DNA from: Sulfuriferula nivalis | GTDB taxonomy: Bacteria > Pseudomonadota > Gammaproteobacteria > Burkholderiales > Sulfuriferulaceae | Reading direction: 5' to 3' | DNA length: 64,000 bases | Assembly: GCF_009937995.1 (NCBI RefSeq) | Contig: NZ_AP021881.1 | Location: 1,178,001 to 1,242,000, forward strand | Shown: positions 60,631-64,000 of the stretch, piece by piece | How positions within the stretch are numbered: position 1 is the stretch's first letter | How the letters are laid out: each line of letters starts with the position of its first letter | Position numbers and translations under genes: made by a program | Notes under the pieces: model-generated | What the model was told of the DNA's origin: nothing | Databases searched by the model: none | The model's input: the letters and a program-made list of their open reading frames with translations, nothing else

Positions 60631-61416
60631 ATGACAGAGACAAATTTTATCCATAGAAAAATTGGACGTATTACCTGGACAGCCTACCAAAAACATTTAA
60701 CGAGAGAGCCCATTATTTTCTTACCCGTAGGCGCATTAGAACAACATGGTCCACATTTACCTATGGGATGTGATGCGATTTTTTCTGAGGAGGTCTCATT
60801 AAGAGTGGCAGAAGCATTGAATGGATTGGTATTGCCTCCTTTAACTTACGGCTACAAATCCCAGGCTCGTAGTGGTGGTGGGCAATTGTTCCCGGGTACG
60901 ACAAGCCTGGATGGACAAACGTTAACGTCGATGGTGCAAGATATATTGCGAGAAGTGGCCCGCCATGGTGTAAAGCGAGTCGCTGTTATAAATGGTCATG
61001 TCGAAAATCAATGGTTTCTTACCGAGGGCATTGACCTGGCCCTTCGTGAAGCGAAAAGCAATGGCAATCAAATGCAGATTGTTCGTTGTGAATATTGGAA
61101 TTTCACACCACAGGATGTGCTTGAAAGTCTGTTCGAAGGTGCTTTCCCCGGCGTGGATCTTGAGCATGCCGCGCTGATCGAAACATCCATGATGCTTGCA
61201 CTTTACCCTTCGTTTGTGGATTTAGATAATCTACCCGTGGATGCCTATGGCCAGTTTCCAAATTATGACAGTTACCCGCAGAACGGGCATGGGGTACCTG
61301 CTTCCGGTGTGCTTGCGCCTGCTAGTCAATCTTCTGCTGAAAAGGGGAATTTGCTGATAAATAGCACCGTGAATGCCATGGTAAGTGCATTACAGAATGA
61401 ATTTTTAATATCATGA
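60631..61416 (+). CDS. Creatininase-family amidohydrolase
   Basis: 261 residues. All family metal ligands are present: Glu37 and His39 in LEQHGPHLP, Asp48, His123/Glu125 in NGHVEN and a later Glu. SGGGQLFPGTTSLDG is the usual second motif. The family covers creatinine amidohydrolase, FAPy deformylase and the mycofactocin peptidase MftE. No other creatine or mycofactocin gene is near, so the substrate is open. Confidence 0.88.
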   Translation: MTETNFIHRKIGRITWTAYQKHLTREPIIFLPVGALEQHGPHLPMGCDAIFSEEVSLRVAEALNGLVLPPLTYGYKSQARSGGGQLFPGTTSLDGQTLTSMVQDILREVARHGVKRVAVINGHVENQWFLTEGIDLALREAKSNGNQMQIVRCEYWNFTPQDVLESLFEGAFPGVDLEHAALIETSMMLALYPSFVDLDNLPVDAYGQFPNYDSYPQNGHGVPASGVLAPASQSSAEKGNLLINSTVNAMVSALQNEFLIS

Positions 61417-61806
61417 TTTGGCGCGATGGGCCTAATTTCTTGATGCGGGTCAATATTGAATGCAAACATCCAGCCAACTTGGCCCAATTCGGAATGCTTT
61501 TTAACAATTTGATGTATAGAGGGTAGGGTATTTATGCATTTCCATAGTGACTAAGTTAGTCTGAATTAATGCGTACTCAAAAGTAATACTTTTGGAGCCG
61601 CAGTATGCCAAGGCAGTTTAACTTGTCAAATCGGTTCCCATTGCGCTGCTTTAATGGGTATGCAGTATCTCTGTGGTGTAATTCTGGAAAGGTAGCTTGA
61701 AGAATAGGATGTTAATTAAGATTAATCAACATCCTATTTGAATTGGTGGTGCGCCCGAGGTGATCAATCGGGGCACTGGGTTGAGGTGATTCCAGTAGGC
61801 AGATAA
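61417..61806. other. Non-coding gap with two dyads
   Basis: 390 bases without a convincing gene between the convergent creatininase and Ala/Gly-rich genes. It contains a 17-bp palindrome CAAAAGTAATACTTTTG at 61578-61594 and a strong hairpin at 61703-61738 (separate entry). The rest shows no recognisable feature. Confidence 0.5.
61703..61738. repeat. Long hairpin, possible terminator
   Basis: AATAGGATGTT pairs perfectly with AACATCCTATT, and inner ATTAA/TTAAT extends the stem past one mismatch. It has no clear T-run on either side. Position between convergent genes suggests a bidirectional terminator; a mobile-repeat remnant is also possible. Confidence 0.5.
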
Positions 61807-62304
61807 CTATGAGAACTGGACTTCACCCTCAGGCCTACTCGCTTCGTAGCCAGCCGCAACCACTAGCACCGCAGCGACCCCAACCGCCACCTCTTCTGGC
61901 AAGCCAAAAATTCCGACTGCAACACCTGCCATCTCTTCCAGTGTGGGTGCCGCTACGGTAGCAGCTGCCCATGAACCCGTTAATGCGCTCATATCGCGAA
62001 GAAATCCAAATGTGCCAGCGTCTTGTGCACCAGCCCCAACGCCTGGCAATCCAGCCGCAACATTCATAGCAACATCGCTAGGCTGATACAACTTCCCAGC
62101 TGCAGCAGCTTCCGCCTCAGATAAACCATAAGCAGCGGCTCTCGCGAACCCATAACTTGCAAAAGCACCAGCAGCAGCAACCATATCTGGCACTGTAGGA
62201 CTCGAAGATGAATTTAACCAATTCTGTAACCACAGCCCTACAAAAGACTGATCTGGTGAAACATTCGGACTTGAACCATCCCCAACTGTAAGAACATCAG
62301 ACAT
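61807..62304 (-). CDS. Ala/Gly-rich protein of unknown function
   Basis: 165 residues from ATG 62304 (GGGAG seven bases upstream). Starts MSDVLTVGDGSSPNVSPDQS. The middle and end are very rich in Ala, Gly and Val, with a hydrophobic stretch ending VGVAAVLVVAAGYEA that could form a helical hairpin. No known family recognised and no obvious signal peptide. The composition, small size and adjacent membrane proteins resemble effector or bacteriocin-type proteins, but this is only suggestive. Confidence 0.55.
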   Translation of the reverse strand: MSDVLTVGDGSSPNVSPDQSFVGLWLQNWLNSSSSPTVPDMVAAAGAFASYGFARAAAYGLSEAEAAAAGKLYQPSDVAMNVAAGLPGVGAGAQDAGTFGFLRDMSALTGSWAAATVAAPTLEEMAGVAVGIFGLPEEVAVGVAAVLVVAAGYEASRPEGEVQFS

Positions 62305-62370
62305 ACATACTCCCAAAAAAATATATCAAAAGGATTAATTTAAATTCTTAACATGAGTAACTCAACACGG

Positions 62371-63057
62371 TTACTGATCTTTTGCCCGCCACCTAATCAA
62401 TAGCTTTTTCAATTGCACTGCGTCAAATGCCAATAATGAAATCTGCCCTGCGACGAATACAGGAAGCGAATAGCCCATGAAACTTGTCGTCACGAGCACA
62501 ACCAGCGCCCCAATGTCGCCTGGATGAAATGTCACTGCACCAGAGAATCCGAGCCAGAAGAACCCATAACTCGCGACTATAAAAAACAGAACCGAAAAGC
62601 GAGCCACCAAACCAGCACGAGAATACAGCGAGTACCCCAACCTCTCCTCAGCATGCCTGGCATTAAAAGTCAGATCGCTCAGAAAATGATAAGATTTGAT
62701 GAAAGCCAATAGATTCACAGTACCCGCCAGACAACTAAACCAAACACCTATCCCAGTCATCGCATAGCAAATATCCGCGGCGATAGGTCCATCGGCCAAG
62801 CCTGGACGCAACGGAATACCTAAATAACGAACCAATTCCAAGTAAGGGATCAATAGCTTCGCTATACGAAGCGCAGATTCTGGGGTATATTTTCCTGCGA
62901 TCGCCAAGGCAATCACACAAACCAGCGCAATCCCGCCCATCCAATACACCACTCGACTGGCCTGTAGTAAAAGGGGGGGGAGCGGCACCCGTCTTGCCCC
63001 ATTTCGAGTTTGCAAATTAAAATCTTGGAACACAACACCCTCCAATTCTCGGAACAT
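62371..63057 (-). CDS. Membrane protein of unknown function (228 aa)
   Basis: Four to five predicted membrane segments (VVYWMGGIALVCVIALAIAG, IGVWFSCLAGTVNLLAFI, FSVLFFIVASYGFFWLGF, IGALVVLVTTSFMGYSLPVF) and a basic C terminus. Starts MFRELEGVVFQDFNLQTRNG. No family recognised. Same strand as the Ala/Gly-rich gene, 66 bases upstream of it, so likely one transcript. Confidence 0.6.
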   Translation of the reverse strand: MFRELEGVVFQDFNLQTRNGARRVPLPPLLLQASRVVYWMGGIALVCVIALAIAGKYTPESALRIAKLLIPYLELVRYLGIPLRPGLADGPIAADICYAMTGIGVWFSCLAGTVNLLAFIKSYHFLSDLTFNARHAEERLGYSLYSRAGLVARFSVLFFIVASYGFFWLGFSGAVTFHPGDIGALVVLVTTSFMGYSLPVFVAGQISLLAFDAVQLKKLLIRWRAKDQ

Positions 63058-63188
63058 AACGTGGCAGTATTATCCACCATCTTGTGCTAATCACATCATC
63101 GTGCTAATAATGCTGAACTCGTGCTGTCATCAATCCCTACTTCATATTAAAAATAAAGCAGTGACTAGAGCAATACACAGACATTCAT

Positions 63189-63974
63189 TCACCCATCATC
63201 AGATTTTAATTGGCAAATTATCCAGCCTATTAAAAAGGTTGGAATAATCGCATAAACAACCATTTCAAGTATTGATGCTAGAGCAACTGCAAAACCCATA
63301 TAAAATCGATTTACCGTTTCAAATGCAAACATCCCATTACCAGAGAATGGCCCAAAATAGGGCATTCCAATTGGCAGCAGACTAGCATCAGATAAGATGA
63401 CCCACGAAATGAAGAGAAGTACGATTACATTAAAGCGCATTCTAGACATTGCTTTAGGTTTTGGACGGTTATGCAAGATTGCTTGAATTTCTCTTTCCTT
63501 ATTACCTGCGTCACGACTATTGGCGTAAAGCTGCAGGCAAAAAGATTTCTTTGCTCTCCACAAAGGAATAAGAATATAAGGCCATAAAGCCGGTATTACT
63601 ATAAACAGGAAAGACCACATCAACGCATTCACCGTCGCTGCCAGCTGCCCATAATGATTGTTCATGGCATTATATTTAGCCACTGCTGGCACGATACCTG
63701 ACATCCAGTCCACATAAGCGCGCAACATTGCCAAAGACTCCAAGACATGCAATGGCATAAGCCAGGATAGCAACAATGGGAACACCACCGTGAATAACGT
63801 GGCATAGGTCATATAGCGCTTAGCCTGTTTACTAGCTTGGAAAATACCAAAGCTTTCTGTTCTATGTGCAATGGCTTTTAGTTCCTGCTGCGCTACAACC
63901 AATTGCTCTTGTCTAGTAGGTGTATTTTGTGTGACATCCATGGCGTTGTTACTGCTTTGAAGACGCGTAGACAC
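63189..63974 (-). CDS. Membrane protein of unknown function (261 aa)
   Basis: Four hydrophobic regions (ATLFTVVFPLLLSWLMPL, LMWSFLFIVIPALWPYILI, FNVIVLLFISWVILSDASL, MVVYAIIPTFLIGWIICQL) and a Lys/Arg-rich loop near residues 150-180. The start is uncertain: GTG 63974 or ATG 63941; neither has a good ribosome site, and the upstream region is cut by the window end. No family recognised. Confidence 0.55.
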   Translation of the reverse strand: MSTRLQSSNNAMDVTQNTPTRQEQLVVAQQELKAIAHRTESFGIFQASKQAKRYMTYATLFTVVFPLLLSWLMPLHVLESLAMLRAYVDWMSGIVPAVAKYNAMNNHYGQLAATVNALMWSFLFIVIPALWPYILIPLWRAKKSFCLQLYANSRDAGNKEREIQAILHNRPKPKAMSRMRFNVIVLLFISWVILSDASLLPIGMPYFGPFSGNGMFAFETVNRFYMGFAVALASILEMVVYAIIPTFLIGWIICQLKSDDG

Positions 63975-64000
63975 ACGTGCAATTACATTTACTGAAATGG

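Overview
The window looks like the chromosome of a motile, free-living betaproteobacterium, most likely in the Nitrosomonadales/Gallionellales neighbourhood (Sulfuriferula- or Sulfuricella-like). This placement is inferred from gene content and not from a phylogeny. The pointers are a glutamate-cysteine ligase of the 'ferrooxidans' type next to gshB, a regulatory PTS (EIIA-Man, HPr, EI), a YeeE/YedE sulfur-compound permease beside flhDC/motAB, and a moxR-bat operon. Most genes are packed with 1-20 base overlaps.

Layout. 1-3850: end of comEC, overlapping relA, then a frameshifted YbcJ-like S4 gene. 3851-8074: a motility block (flhDC, a membrane-attached methyltransferase, motAB) behind a long AT-rich leader that carries a perfect sigma-28 promoter. 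8149-9417: sulfur permease. 9435-21772: a nested mobile region. Its outer limits are a 52-bp inverted repeat (47/52 matches). Inside are a 632-codon zinc-ribbon transposase and, on the minus strand, a two-gene operon (DUF3142 lipoprotein plus a TPR protein). Two 2446-bp IS91-family copies interrupt one gene each, and an IS3-family element sits inside the first copy. Removing the insertions restores both reading frames exactly and leaves an ancestral unit of about 6.1 kb.

21770-30114: ChrR-like bicupin, psiE, panD, darP, pmbA with TRAP dctQM, trmL, gshAB. 30102-36070: apbE, the regulatory PTS, phosphoglucomutase, a RIO kinase. 36221-39311: guaB and guaA with a terminator-like hairpin between them. 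39556-46530: a seven-gene moxR-DUF58-DUF4381-batABCD operon. 46578-58176: D-lactate dehydrogenase, a YddA/SbmA-type ABC transporter, a thioredoxin-like protein, a large PAS-GGDEF-EAL-CZB protein, then mfd-serB-copZ. 58304-61416: a MarR-like regulator divergent from a desaturase-SDR-creatininase operon, with a striking 34-bp operator-like palindrome between them. 61807-63974: three unrecognised minus-strand genes, one Ala/Gly-rich and two membrane proteins.

The parts most worth a second look are the inverted-repeat-bounded element with its DUF3142/TPR cargo, the -1 slippery site in the IS91-associated tyrosine recombinase, the sigma-28 box ahead of flhDC, the palindrome-controlled desaturase operon and the unknown terminal cluster. 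I saw no rRNA, tRNA or CRISPR array.
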